Source: Cichorium intybus
Lineage: Eukaryota; Streptophyta; Magnoliopsida; Asterales; Asteraceae
Assembly (NCBI GenBank): GCA_023525715.1
Contig: CM042016.1
Span: 82,408,382-82,472,381, forward strand
Direction of reading: 5' to 3'
DNA: 64,000 nt
The position numbers and the translations under genes were made by a program. Below, piece after piece: positions 48,618 through 59,933 of the stretch (the stretch's first letter is position 1; every line of letters begins with the position of its first letter). The notes under the pieces are model-generated. The model worked only from the letters and a program-made list of their open reading frames with translations, made no database searches and was not told where the DNA came from.

Positions 48618-51600
48618 TCATGGCCAGGATCCTCTTTTGAATTCTATGTACCATCTCAACATGTCGTCGATGCATGTTTTATCATCAACGGTGTTGGATT
48701 GGAGTTTGTTGGTGATATGAAGAATGTGTTCTAACACTGGAGTTCTGTGAAGATGTTTGTCCGAAATATAGAATATCCTTTTAATATTCTCAAGCCCTTC
48801 CTTTGAGTTGTATGCCACACTCCAATTTGAGTTGACAATTTTCCCGATTTTACGCCTACTAAGATTTTTGGGAGGAGGGCGTCTTACAGTCAAAGGAATC
48901 TTGTCTAGAACAGCCGCAACCTCAACATCTAACTTCGCCATTTCAAGAATATAGTATCCAATCATTCTTTTGAGATGATCAAAAAGAGGATGATACTTTT
49001 GTTCTCTCGATAAGATGTTGAAAAGAGAGATCCAATCGAATGGATTCATAAATGGTAGATCAGCAAGAGAAAATTCCATCTTCTCTTTATCATCTCCTCT
49101 GAATGCCAAAAATCTTGCGTTTTTAAATGGAACAATAACCTCAGGAAGACGAGGAGTCAGTTGTACAATCTTCTTCAAACTCCAGGTTAAATGTTGAGCA
49201 AGCTGAGAGTTTACGTCATTGCTTGTGTTATACGAGGTAACTAGTTGAAGCCAGTCCTCCACAGGCTCAGTAATTGCTTCCAATGTCATTCTTTTATAGT
49301 GCTAGGGAGGAAATAATGACATCTGAGTTTTCAAGAGTAATTCAGCCTCTCTTTTGGCGGCTTCCTCAGCATCAAGTTTACGAGTGAGGTTGAGGATTTC
49401 ATCAATTTCCTTATCCCTAGTTGATTTAGCAGCATCCTGATCAGAGACTTGTTCTTCTAATATCTCCTTGCCTTTGCTTTTTGATGGATCTATAGAGGAT
49501 GAACCAACATCTCCTTCAGCATTCATCCTTTTGAACCAATCGGAATTGGGGTTCATGGTTTTGATCGGGTTGTCTTTATTCGGAGTGTCCTGATTGAACG
49601 TGCTTTCTTCGTTGATCTCTTCTCCCCCTTGTTTCGGAGAGGCAACACCTTCCGAAACACCCTTTAAGGCGGCTAGAATTTTGAATACAGGATGAAGCTT
49701 AAGGGTTAGATGTCTACGTACTTGAGGAGTGAGAATTGGATCAGTGTCTTCAACAATTCGATGAAGAAAAGAGTCGATTTCCGATATACCATTCCGAACA
49801 GCCTTGCTTTGAGAGACAGTCGAGGTTAAAATGGCAGACTTGTGTCGGATATCTAACTTGAGAACCTGGATTTTGGTTTCTTTGGCTGCTAATGTATCCA
49901 TCAATTCATTTTCTGCGGCCAAATCCTTTTTCAGTTGTTCAAATTTTGTACCCATGGAGGAGACCCATTCGGAATACTCTGTCTTCATTTCCGAGCGCAA
50001 GGTGGAAACCTCCTCTTTTTCTTTCTTCAGAATGCTCCCAAAGTTGGAGATGACCTATTGCATCTTTTCATTGTTCCTGACATGAGAGTCTCGGAAGTCC
50101 TGAGTAAATTTGAGAACATCTTTTTTCAACCTGCCAATAGAGTTGGCAGAATTTTACATTTGGGTGTCTGATTTCTCTATAAGAGAGGAGAATTCACGCA
50201 TGAGTTTTACATTTTCAGTGATTAAAGTATCCACCGACTCCTTGTAAGGATCCAACTGGGATTGCCAGTCGGAGATAGAGGGGTTCGTCTTGGATTGAAG
50301 AAGTAAATCCAGTTTCTCGGAGATTTCCTTGAGTTGATCGGACGCCATTGGAACAGATGAACTGTGAATCTTGAGTTTAATAGTGGATGGAGATTCAAGG
50401 AAATCTGAAAGATCATCCTGGTCATCATTAACCAAAATATCTTCATCTTCATCATCTGATGGAGGGTTGATAGGAAGCGAATTCGGAATGGCAGTTTGTT
50501 TAAGTGACACGGATGGAGACTTTTGAGTGATGGGGGTTCGGAGTGGTGAGCGTTCAGGAGTTGATTGTGGGCTAGAATGAGGAGTGGTTTTTGGTGTGGG
50601 GTCATGAGACGGCGATCGGGGAGGATGAGAAAGCTTGGCTGTGGGTATATCTTCAAGATTGTCTGTAATCGGAACATCGTGTGGTGAATTCGGAACAGGT
50701 TGAGTATCAGAGAGTTCGTTTTCCGAATCAAAAGACTGGACAAGCTTCTGAAGCTTCCTTGGACGTTTGGGTTGTTTTTCAGTGTCAGACGCTGCACCTT
50801 TACCCTTTCGTTTGACCATTTTCCTTGGATTTTCAAGTCTATCAAAAGCATCTTGATGTGTTTGGTCAACATTACGAACCCCCGATGGAGATAGCAGTCT
50901 GTACTCAGCGATACATTGAACCTCCTTCGGAACTCGGTCCAACATCGTGATCGGAATGGATCTAATGAAATCGAAATCCTCCGATTTGGTGGTTGCAAAC
51001 GGTGTGGTTGACAACGTCGGAATGATTGCTAACATAGAATCGGTCATGATATGGAGATGATGTTGCTCAATAGCCCGTTTCACCACAAAGGACCAAAATC
51101 GAGCACAAGATATTTCAGAGTGACGATTCTTGTAGTTTACACTCTCGACAAATTGGCTCCAAAGAATAGACCCGTAATCAAGATTGATATCATAATAGAG
51201 TCCGTAAAAGATGGAGTAAAAGAGCTTACTTGCACTGTCTGTGCCTGTCGTTCGTTCAGAGAAACTTTTGAACAAGAGGGTAAAGAGAAAGTTCCATAGA
51301 GGTGGTAGACCCTTCTTTGTGAACTTGGATAGTTGCGTTATGTCGCCCTTGTAGCCTAGTTGGTAGAAGAACCGTGGAAGAGTAACAGGCGGGAGAGAAT
51401 CAGGATCGACAATATCAGCTTGATCAGTAAACCCTAGTAATTTTCCAAAACGGGACTTGGAAATACGCGTCTTGATAGATCCTACTTCAAAAGTTACAAC
51501 ATCATCAGCCTTGTTGTAGAATGCGGATGAGTATGCAGAGGAGAGATACACGATTGGGATCTCTGCTGAAGCAGTTAGGGCTTTGCAGATTCTGGAATAT

Positions 51601-51737
51601 TTGAGACACTCAATCATCGGCTGAAGAGCTTCATTGTACTTGGAAGAGTTAAGATCAATGATCATATTCTGATTTTGTTTGATCTTCAGCATCAGAGAGG
51701 AGGATATATTTTCGTTTGCAGAAGATGAACCCACCAT
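48618..51737 (-). pseudogene. Copia-2 env-like ORF (about 1040 codons, three stops)
   Basis: ATG 51737 (MVGSSSANENISSSLMLKIK). One frame runs to TAA at about 48618 with only three nonsense codons (plus-strand 50154-50156, 50055-50057, 49302-49304) and no frameshift. The N-terminal domain (about 1-270: ISKSRFGKLLGFTDQADIVD, LPPLWNFLFTLLFKSFSERT, CARFWSFVVKRAIEQHHLHI) is shared with copia-1. A Lys-rich, nuclear-signal-like part (KMVKRKGKGAASDTEKQPKR) and a Pro/Ser/Thr-rich part follow. Coiled-coil stretches come next (SSMGTKFEQLKKDLAAENEL), then a C-terminal domain (FSLADLPFMNPFDWISLFNI). No signal peptide or membrane segment is seen, so an envelope role is doubtful; basic and coiled features fit a nucleic-acid or structural role. 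A TATA box lies 105 bp upstream. Confidence 0.8.
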
Positions 51738-51840
51738 GGATGATAGCTTGAAGAAAAAGACGATGAACAGTAAGAGAGAGTAGTCTGTGCGATTGAGAGC
51801 AGAGGGAGCTGAAAGAATGATTAGTATTGCAGAAATTCAC

Positions 51841-51846
51841 TTTATA
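51841..51846 (-). promoter_or_regulatory. Putative internal promoter (TATAAA) of the copia-2 env-like ORF
   Basis: Minus-strand ATTATAAAGTG about 105 bp before ATG 51737, followed by a CT-rich leader. Upstream (51955-52020) lie a G-box core CACGTG and TGACGC/TGACATCA-type words. Copia-1 has a TATA-like site at matching distance. Confidence 0.45.
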
Positions 51847-51849
51847 ATG

Positions 51850-53150
51850 AGAGTACTCAAGGAGAGAGAAAATCCCAATCAAATCGTTGTAGCTTCCCCA
51901 AATTTAGCAGAGATAGTTTGAACCGTCCCCAAAATTTCGCTGTGCAGGCGCGTGAAAAGCATCAAATCAGGCGAACAGGCGGTGACGCTGTAACTGACAC
52001 ACGTGGGTGATGTCATGCTAATTTCAAAAACTCGCGTCCTTTTTGTTTTTTTGACATCAAAGTTAATCGTATCAACACAAAAGTAGAGTTAGAAAAATTA
52101 AAATGATTTTAGTGCAAAATTGTGCCAAAAAAAAAGAAATAAAGCAAGCAAATAAATTCTGAGATATCTGTGATGTCATAAAGACATAAAATTAGATGGA
52201 TCCCGGGCAGCGATCTCTTACTTCGGAATCAAGAGAGATTTGGAAGTGCTTGTGTGGTTTCCCATTGAAATACGATCAGATGATTTTAAGAATCAGTGAA
52301 AGGCATCTTTTTGTGGTTTATTTTTGGGTGGTCTGGCCTCATCGAGATTCCGAAACGTGAGAAATGTCCGGAATCGGGTGAAGGTACTTGTTTGACCAGT
52401 GTAGTCATTAAAACAAGTAAGGTGGATGTTTTATTAGTGGCTAGATGTGTATGAAAAAGTCTCAAGAAAATTAAAAACTGGATCTTATGGGTTTAAATAG
52501 CTTAGGTCTAGCTGATTTCGTAAAGATCACACAAAGACAAACTTTGAGACTTCGCAATTTGAGCCGTCAATGCCTTAAGGGTGATAAAGATATTTGGGTT
52601 TCATCCGAAAATATGTTGATAATAATTCCGAAATCATAAACACAGATGTTGTGTAACCATCAGTTTTCAGTGGTAATACTGAGAACCTTCAGAAGGGTTA
52701 CAGTTATATGAAAGTGAATGAGTATGGAGAAATATTAGATGGGTATAGAATGGGTTGAGAGTCTCACAGCGCATCATGGTTTTAATGATTTGCGATCTTT
52801 GACTAGAGTTTTGAAGACATATATTGAATTGGATTTAATTTCAATAATCATCGAACTTCATGGATGGGTACAAGAATAGGTAACAAAATTTTTTTTCCGT
52901 CAGCTCCAAGTTACAAAAACAAAAAAAAATAAAATAAAAGAAAATTGGAAATGAAATGACAGCGGGTGACGAAAGGTGACAGGTGTCAGGATAACGCATT
53001 TAAAGCTCAGGCGAATAGTATGGAAACGTCCAATCACGTTGACAATCAGCCGTCACTGCCTTAATGACGCGTAATCATAGCTACAGACTTCATCATTACT
53101 TTAAAAAGTAATTTATGATCCATAAATAGGAAGCCTAACCGGTGTCTTGT
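51850..53150. other. Copia-2 intergenic region between divergent ORFs
   Basis: No convincing ORF in 1.3 kb. It separates the env-like ORF (leftward) from the antisense Agenet gene (rightward), so it would act as a shared divergent promoter region. Promoter-like words: CACGTG near 52001, TGACG at 52967 and 53065, CGTCA at 53051 and CCAAT at 53030. Confidence 0.5.
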
Positions 53151-53155
53151 TTGCC

Positions 53156-53163
53156 TATAAAAA
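53156..53163 (+). promoter_or_regulatory. TATA box of the antisense Agenet gene
   Basis: TATAAAAA about 70 bp before ATG 53225, with CCAAT at 53030 and three TGACG/CGTCA words in 52967-53069. It is on the plus strand, opposite to copia-2. Confidence 0.5.
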
Positions 53164-53224
53164 GAAATTATTGTTAGAATATGCAACATATACTCAAGAG
53201 AATTACATTCAGACGAGTCATCAA

Positions 53225-53641
53225 ATGGCGCAACGTCCGTTCAACCGTGGTGACAAGGTCAAAGTCAGGATGCAGGAAGGAGAGTATGCTGGTGGCACTT
53301 ATGGTGGTGTCGTCATGGGAGTTTGGAATCACTGGTATGAAGTGAAGATGACCACTCTGAAGGAGAGTGAGGATGGCGGTCCACTGACGATACAGACCAG
53401 TTATCCCTACTTGTAGCCTGTCCCACCAAGAGTCTTGGTGGAGTACAAACAATTTGACCTCATTGAGGTTTGGCACAAGCGGGGATGGTGGCCGGCGGTG
53501 ATCATCCGTAAAACTCCTCACAACCAGTTCTTGGTTGGACTGGCGGATGTGAGTCGCCTTTTCGTGTATGAGAGTGAGGTGCGAATCCACCAAGCTTTCC
53601 ATATTGGTGATCCTCCCCTGTGGCAATACTACAAATTATAG
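53225..53641 (+). pseudogene. Antisense Agenet (Tudor-like) domain gene inside copia-2
   Basis: ATG 53225 gives MAQRPFNRGDKVKVRMQEGE then YAGGTYGGVVMGVWNHWYEV, a first Agenet-type repeat (F-x-x-GD-x-V-V..., G-x-W/Y-x-G-x-V, ...YxV). TAG at 53414-53416 interrupts, and the same frame continues PVPPRVLVEYKQFDLIEVWH then KRGWWPAVIIRKTPHNQFLV, a second repeat with the WW-x-A-V signature, ending WQYYKL and TAG at 53639. The length (138 codons including the internal stop) is that of a tandem Agenet pair. The internal stop lies where such proteins usually read Leu-Arg-Pro. Plant Agenet proteins are Tudor-family readers of methylated histones or nuclear adaptors; that role here is inference. The gene runs opposite to copia-2, between its pol and env-like ORFs, with its own TATA and poly(A) signals. 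The frame is open upstream to 53147. Confidence 0.65.
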
Positions 53642-53697
53642 GAAGAAGTAGTGTTTCTTTTGCCCTTTGATGTATCAAACTACCTTCCTTTAGTTTA

Positions 53698-53703
53698 AAT
53701 AAA
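53698..53703 (+). terminator. Poly(A) signal of the antisense Agenet gene
   Basis: AATAAA 57 bp after the TAG stop, followed by a TG/T-rich stretch (TGTGCCTTTGTTTTGTTGG), the usual layout of a plant 3' end. Confidence 0.5.
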
Positions 53704-54066
53704 ATGTGCCTTTGTTTTGTTGGAATTTCTCTTTGGAATCTGTATCTGCATTCTCAAGTATAGTTAACAATGTGAAGAATAGGAAAGAAAAAAAATAATA
53801 AGAATTAAAATCTCAAGGTAAAATAAAACAAAACAAAGTAAAACCTACAACATACGAAAACAAAAAAAAATTTTAAAGAACTAGAAAATATTTTTGATAT
53901 TTTTGATATATATAAAGAAAGTATTTTTGATGTTTTGTTTAAAAAAAATTTAAAGAAATAAAAAATTAGAGGAAAATAAATATACAAAAAGGATACATTC
54001 GCTCTTAATCATTCGTGTCTAAAGTCCGATTCGGAGGCATTCCGAATTTCAGAATCAATCGGAAAA
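53704..54066. other. Copia-2 spacer between antisense gene 3' end and RNase H end
   Basis: A/T-rich, with poly-A and AAAATATTTTTGATAT-type words. No ORF of interest. Confidence 0.5.
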
Positions 54067-55749
54067 TCAGTTGGATTTCGGAACAGATTCAGCTTCCATC
54101 ATTTCGAGGCCTTGAAGAATTCTGATAAATGCTAGCTCTGGAAGTGCCTTGGTGAAGATGTCTGCCAGTTGATCATTTGAGCGAACAAAATGAATCTCGA
54201 TGTTGCCATCTTCAACATGATCTTTGATAAAGTGATATCGGAGTGCAATATGTTTGGTCTTTGAATGTTGCACTGGATTGTGGCAGATCCGAATCGCACT
54301 TTCGGAATCACAGTAAAGTGGAATACGTTTCATACTGACTCCATAGTCTCTCAGTTGGTTTTGAATCCTTATAATCTGAGAGGTGCATGAAGCAGCAGCA
54401 ATGTACTCAGCTTCAGCTGTCGAGAGTGACACGCAGGTTTGTTTCCTTGATTGCAAGCTTACGAGTTTTCCATCGAGAAGTTGACATCCTCCAGAAGTGC
54501 TTTTGCGATCCAATCCACAACCACCAAGATCTGCATCGGAAAATGCTTGAACAAAGAACCCAGATCCTGACGGATACCATAGCCCAAGAGAGGTAGTTCT
54601 TTTGAGATATCGAAATATGTTCTTCACAGCATTGTAATGTGGCTCTCTGGGATTAGCCTAAAATCTAGCACAATAACATACAGCAAACATGATGTCAGGT
54701 CTACTTGAAGTAAGGTAGAGAAGTGAACCAATCATTTGACGGTAGAGAGTGATATCTGCTGCAGGTTTGTCTAGTGAAGGAGTGAGTTTGGTTCCGAAAG
54801 CCATCGGAACTTTGACTTTAGAATCGCCCTTCATACCAAATTTCTCTAAGAGCGACTTGGTATAAGCTTCTTGATTGACGAAAATGCCTTCTGAACTTTG
54901 TCTGATATTAAGGCCTAGGAAGAAGTTGATTTTACCTATCGAGCTCATTTCAAATTTTGTCTCCATCAGTTTTCGGAATTCAGCTGTTAGGCTTGGATGA
55001 GTAGACCCGAAAATGATGTCATCGAAATAGATTTGAACAATCATCAGATGACTTCCTTCCTTTTTGCGAAAGAAAGTTGTGTCAACGGAACCTTGCTTGA
55101 ACTTGGATTGCTTGAGGAACCAAGTTAAAGTTTCATACCATGCTCTTGGAGCTTGCTTTAGACCATAAACAGCTTTATCTAACACATAGCAATGATCGGG
55201 ATGTTTGCTGCTCACAAAGCCTGGTGGCTGTTCAACATAGACTGTTTCTTCTAATTCTCCATTCAGAAATGCACACTTAACATCCATCTGATAGACGTCG
55301 AAACCCTTGTATGCTGCATAAGCAAGAAAAATCCGAACGGACTCCGGTCTGGCCACTGGTGCAAACGTTTCTTCATAATCAATTCCTTCTTCTTGACAGT
55401 AGCCTTTAACTACCAGTCGTGCTTTGTTCCGAATGACATTCCCTTCTTTGTCTAGTTTGTTTCGGAATACCCACTTCATTCCGAGAACTGATGCCTTCTT
55501 CGGAGTCGGAACTAATCTCCAGACCTTGTTGCATTCAAATTCATTTAGTTCATCTTGCATTGCTTGGACCCAATCAACATGATCGAGAGCTACTTTAACT
55601 ATTTTGAGTTCGATCTTGGAAATAAACGAATGAAACATGCAAAATTCCACTTTTGAAAATAATGCAGCTTGCTTTTCTTTAGCTTGAGCTCGAGTGAGAA
55701 CACCAGCAGATGTTTCTCCGATGATTTGAGATTTTCGATGATCTCTCGT
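54067..55749 (-). pseudogene. pol: Copia-2 pol: reverse transcriptase and RNase H
   Basis: RT on the minus strand: GMKWVFRNKLDKEGNVIRNK, LVVKGYCQEEGIDYEETFAP, VYQMDVKCAFLNGELEETVY, DKAVYGLKQAPRAWY and active site QIYFDDIIFGST. The catalytic Asp pair is kept, with Phe in place of the usual Val. RNase H: QAFSDADLGGCGLDRKSTSG, LSTAEAEYIAAASCTSQI, HSKTKHIALRYHFIKDHVED and DQLADIFTKAL. It ends at about 54067 with MEAESVPKSN. Stops are at 55747-55749, between integrase and RT, and at 54655-54657, where copia-1 has Gln. Confidence 0.93.
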
Positions 55750-57573
55750 CTATTTTATCGTTGGAGGATAATCTGGATCATATTCAGGATTAATTTCTGG
55801 AATAATTTCTTCTGCTTCTGATTGTTCCTCTGACTGTGAGTCAAGGTCATTGTTTTCAATTCCATTCTCCCCCTGGAAGCTTGCATCGTGTCTTGTATTA
55901 GCAAGATCAGATTGGCCTTGTTCAACCAAAGGAGTGGTGGACTCTGATTCAGGAGAAATGCCCTCCCCCTGAATAGGTGCTGAACTCTCCCCCTTGATAG
56001 TTGCATCAGAAATGGAAGTTGGAGCATTGGTCGGAATCGGAACATCAGTGAAGTTGTCGTTTGAAGTTTCGTTTTCACTGATGGTACTGTCTATAATCTT
56101 TAACAGCTCATCTACTTGGTTGTCTCTTGCGTTTGCTTCTGCTGATTTTGCATTTTCTTGTTCATCGAACAAATTCATGAATTCCTCATATAGATCCATA
56201 AGAGGAATTGTTGTATTTGTTTCGGGAAAGATTTCTTGAGCCTTTGTAGTAGAGTGCTTTGCTCTTGAATTGTATCTATCATCAAAGGTGATGTAGTATG
56301 TTTCTTCAATCTTCCAAGATCTTTTGTTTAGAACAATATAGGCCTTTGAGGTAAGAGAGTATCCCAGAAAAATACCTTCATCAGCTTTTTCATCCCATTT
56401 AACTCGTTTATCTTTTGAGTTAAAAATGAAGCACTTAGATCCGAAAACATGAAAGAATTTCACGTTCGGTTTTCGTTTGTTGATTATTTCATATGGAGTG
56501 ATATTAAGTCGTTTGTTAATATTTGAACGGTTCTGAGTGTAACATGCAGTTGCGATGGCGTCGGCCCAGAAGTATAGAGGAAGTTTCGCAAAAGAGAGCA
56601 TGGTGCGAGCAGCTTCACAAAGAGAACGATTGCGTCTTTCTACCACTCCATTTTGTTGAGGAGTGTAGGGGGCAGAGAAGTTATGCGAGATTCCTTTATT
56701 GACAAGAAAATCGTCTAGAACTTTATTTTTGAATTCTGTGCCGTTATCACTTCTTATCATCCGAACTTGCTTTCGGAGAAGAGTTTCTATCTGCTTGATG
56801 AAATTAATCATGTTGATCGCTGCTTCAGATTTTTGCTTGAGAAAGAACACCCATGTGAAGCAAGAAAAGTCATCTACCACAACCAAAATATATTTGTTGT
56901 GAGCGACGCTTTCGATAGCAGATGGACCACAAAGATCAATGTGCAGAAGTTCCAATGGTTCGATGATCTTGGTGTTGATGATTGTAGAATGACTCTTTCG
57001 ACTTTGTTTTCCCAGTTCACACGCATCACACAGTCGGTCTTTGTCATACTTGAGTAGCGGTAATCCACGCACAAGATCACCAAGTACCAGTTTATTAATA
57101 TCACGAAAGTTCATGTGAGATAAACGCCTATGCCATAACCAACTATCATCGTTCGTAGCTTTTGTGAGTAAGCAGATGGTGGGTTTTCCTTGAATGGGCC
57201 TCATGTCCAAAGAAAACATCTCTCCTTTTCGTTTTGACTTCAAAATGAGCTTTTTAGATTCCTTTTCAACTAGTTCGGAACCATCTTCATCAAATGAAAC
57301 TCTAAGACCAGTTCCAACGACCAGTTGCGAAACGCTGATTAGGTTGTGCTGAAGTCCTTCAACATATGCCACTTTTCAGATCAAAATTTCACCATTTGTG
57401 ATCATGCCATACCCTTTGATTTTCCCAGTTGCATTGTTTCCATAGCTGACTTTTCCTCCATTCGTTAGTGATCGATATTCTCGTAATTCTTCCTTTCTCC
57501 CTGTCATGTGACGCGAACAGCCGCTATCAATATACCATTCTGGATCATACTGTTCGTCACGTAGTACCTGCAC
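55750..57573 (-). pseudogene. pol: Copia-2 pol: protease and integrase
   Basis: Protease EWYIDSGCSRHMTGRKEEL, with Asp-Ser-Gly intact, then a TGA at 57373-57375. Integrase: WHRRLSHMNFRDINKL, CDACELGKQSRKS, catalytic Asp in HIDLCGPSA, Asp in MIRSDNGTEFKN, Glu in QQNGVVERRNRSLCEAARTM. The C-terminal linker is acidic and contains three minus-strand AGGGGGAG-type tracts (55867, 55961 and 55985). Apart from the one stop the region is intact. Confidence 0.93.
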
Positions 57574-57576
57574 AAG

Positions 57577-58055
57577 TTAGAGAGATTTAGGAACCCAAAC
57601 CAATGTGGGCCCATGTGAGAGTTTAGGAAAAGCAGGAAAAACGCATGACTTTTCAACCCAAATAGATTTTCTCACAGATGGTTGATTTGTGTTATTTTCA
57701 ATTCGGAACACTTTCATTTTTGTAGATTGCCATCTTTCGTTAACAAAACGAGATTTCGTAGGGATGAACGTGTTGGTTACTTGATAAAAATGAGTTTTAT
57801 GAGTAGGATTTGGAAGTTTGACTGACTGAGATGAGGAGTTTAGCTTAGAAATAGCTGTTGGGTGAATGTAATTGGTTTTGAGATTCGGTTTAGTTTCAGA
57901 TTCAGGATAAAGCTTGGCTTTCCCTTTTGAATCACTTGAGCCGAGGATATGAGTGGGATTCTTTGCTTTTGTTGAAGCTGAGGTTTTATGAATAGGAATT
58001 GGATTTTGCTCAGATTTTGGATTTTTCACAGATTTCGGAATCGGAACTGAATTGG
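57577..58055 (-). pseudogene. gag: Copia-2 gag, C-terminal remnant
   Basis: Lys/Ser/Asn-rich end of gag, with KKS-like and PNPTHKTHFYQVTNTFIPTK segments and GPTLVWVPKSL, comparable to the copia-1 end (KWVPVKP, KPCWVHEL). A TAA follows SL. The same frame continues into the protease after TAACTTGTGCAG. Upstream of about 58055 similarity to gag is lost. Confidence 0.7.
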
Positions 58056-58153
58056 CTCATTCTACTCTAAATTTCTTGTAAATTCAAAACAATACACATT
58101 ACTTGTGTTACGAACATGGTTAAGTTGAAATTAATCGATTTAAACAAACATAA
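58056..58153. other. Unassigned 98 bp between copia-2 remnant and gypsy-4
   Basis: AT-rich sequence not recognisable as gag, LTR or gypsy-4. It marks the truncation of copia-2. The last five bases (CATAA) would be the left target duplication of gypsy-4, whose partner is outside the window. Confidence 0.4.
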
Positions 58154-59918
58154 TGTAATACCGTAATTTTAATTTATGGTAGAGTTATTTTAACTTTTGA
58201 TATAAACGAGCATAGATGAGTTAAAACGTGAGTTACAATGTTTAAAAATTAATCAAAGAAAAGTAGAATGCTAAAAGAGATAAAAGAAACAAAGGAAAAT
58301 GAAAATCAACAAAACCCGGGTCGGGTCACAAAACCCGGGTCGTGTTCAGCAGTAACCCGGGTCGGGTCACAAAACCCGGACCGTGCTGTGCTGGGTCTGA
58401 GGCGGTGAATTGCGGATCAAAACCCGGGGCGGGTTTGACAGCCCAGGTCGGGTTTCGTGCGGGTATAAATTCGATTTTGCCCTCATTTAAACCATTTTCT
58501 CGACCCACAAACATTCCAAATCGATTTTCAGAGCTTATGGAGGCGATTTTGAGTCAAATTAAAGCCGGAGATTCGTAGGGAAGTGTAAAGTGATGCGGAT
58601 CTAACCCCGTAAACGTGGTCTTGCTTTCGAATTTGTCGAGGTGAGTGATTTCTTCGTTTTTGGGGTTTTGAAACCCTAGCTTCAATTTTTGTGATTTAGC
58701 TATAATTTGTTAAATACGTTGTTAGTAGATTGTTAGTGGATGTCTTTTGAGCTATTGGTGTGATTATTGTCGAGTTCCTACGGTTGAATGAGTAGAATCG
58801 CAGATTTGGGGGTTTCGGTAAATATAGAGTTGATATTTACCGTTTATACTCTTTTTTTCCTCTTTTGATTTATACATGTTTGAGATAGATGTTATTGAGA
58901 TGATTGTGGGTGTTGGAAAATTGATTTATACTATGGTGATATAACCAAGTCTAGCGAACAGGAGCCCGATACGTGTAAATTGGGGGTTGCATATACTAAA
59001 CCGATATCAAGTGAGTAACTATAATTCATTCTTATGATTAAATTGTGAATTTACAGGTTACTATTGATTTTAAATTGGTTGAGATAACCAAGTTTATAAT
59101 TGAGAAACATGTGATTTAACATACGAGAATGAGATTTTGAGTGTGATTTAATACACGATTGAGATTATGTTCTTATGAGAAATAACAGTTATATCTTGTT
59201 GTAGGTAATATATAAGTATATATATGTGTGTGTTATATTGATACTGAAATAAATTATAGTCGGAGTGGTTCTGTTATCGGTGGATAACAAGAGATGAGTT
59301 GAATTTCATATTGAGTATAAGAGTAGAGTATATGATGTAGCAGTGAGTTAAAGAGTCTTTGAGTTTGATTGCTACAACCATGATGGGTGTTATAATTGGG
59401 TATAATTGATTGTGAAATGGGTATATGTGAGTGTGTGTGTGATTGAGTTTATGAGTAGTATCAGTTGTGATACTTATTATTGATTTGATATTACTACTAA
59501 TTAGCTGGTGTTTGTAAAGCTAACATGTTTGCAGATTTCAGAGTAAGAGGAAGTGAATAATTGCTAATGAGACTAGCAAAGGAGAATGATGAGAGAGTTT
59601 ACTGAGAGAGATTGTGGAATGTGATTGAGATTACTCACTAAGCTTTTTATAAGCTTACACTTGAGTTGTATATTGTTTTGCAGGTATCTGTAGCTGTGAT
59701 AGGGGAAGGCATGTGATAAAGAAAGATGGACAATTTAGAGCCTGTCCTTTAGTTGAAATAGATTATTTGTAACGCCTGGTAAATTTGTAAGGACCTTTTT
59801 ATTTAAATATTCATGCTGATAACATCTTGATCCTTAGTTTGAGTACAAGTATGCCCATTTGGATGTATAATTGTTGAAAATTTTTGGGTGTACTTCGTAT
59901 GAGAAACTGGGTGTTACA
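58154..59918 (+). repeat. Gypsy-4 5' LTR (1765 bp)
   Basis: TGTAATACCG...GGTGTTACA. It carries ACCCG-GGT-CGGGT dyads at 58314, 58333 (variant arm) and 58355 with further variants to 58460, TATAAAT at 58464, a GGTT/AACC hairpin at 59072-59095 and a perfect 7-bp-stem hairpin at 59639-59657. Small frames at 58326-58578 and 63715-63967 are LTR copies of each other, not genes. Confidence 0.93.
58314..58460 (+). repeat. Dyad array ACCCGGGTCGGGT in the gypsy-4 LTR
   Basis: Near-palindromic units immediately upstream of TATAAAT at 58464, in the same relative place as the ACACGGGTCGTGT array of gypsy-2. Repeated in the partial 3' LTR at about 63703-63850. Confidence 0.8.
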
Positions 59919-59921
59919 AGT

Positions 59922-59933
59922 TGGTATCAGAGC
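59922..59933 (+). other. Gypsy-4 primer binding site (tRNA-iMet)
   Basis: TGGTATCAGAGC three bases after the 5' LTR. Confidence 0.9.

Larger units (their letters stand above)
48209..58055 (-). mobile_element. Copia-2: Sirevirus-like Ty1/copia element, reverse orientation, 5'-truncated
   Basis: On the minus strand, from high to low coordinates: partial gag, protease, integrase, RT, RNase H, a 2.2-kb interval with an antisense gene, a 1.04-kb-codon env-like ORF, polypurine tract and 3' LTR. The same layout and env-like ORF as copia-1 place both in one Sirevirus-like lineage. Pol has only three nonsense codons, so it is younger than copia-1, in whose 3' LTR it lies. The 5' LTR, primer site and most of gag are missing; similarity stops near 58055. 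Confidence 0.9.

Noticed and set aside
50222..50998. 258-codon minus-strand frame overlapping the copia-2 env-like ORF
   Set aside because: Alternative frame of the same strand; the env-like frame aligns with copia-1 and has continuous domains, this one does not.
53174..53626. 150-codon minus-strand frame opposite the Agenet gene as a sense ORF of copia-2
   Set aside because: No recognisable domain and shadow-like composition. The plus-strand frame has Agenet motifs, TATA and poly(A) signals. A sense role cannot be fully excluded.
58326..58578. Small frames on both strands with Pro/Gly-rich peptides, repeated at 63715-63967
   Set aside because: They come from the CCCGGGTCGGGT dyads in the two gypsy-4 LTRs.
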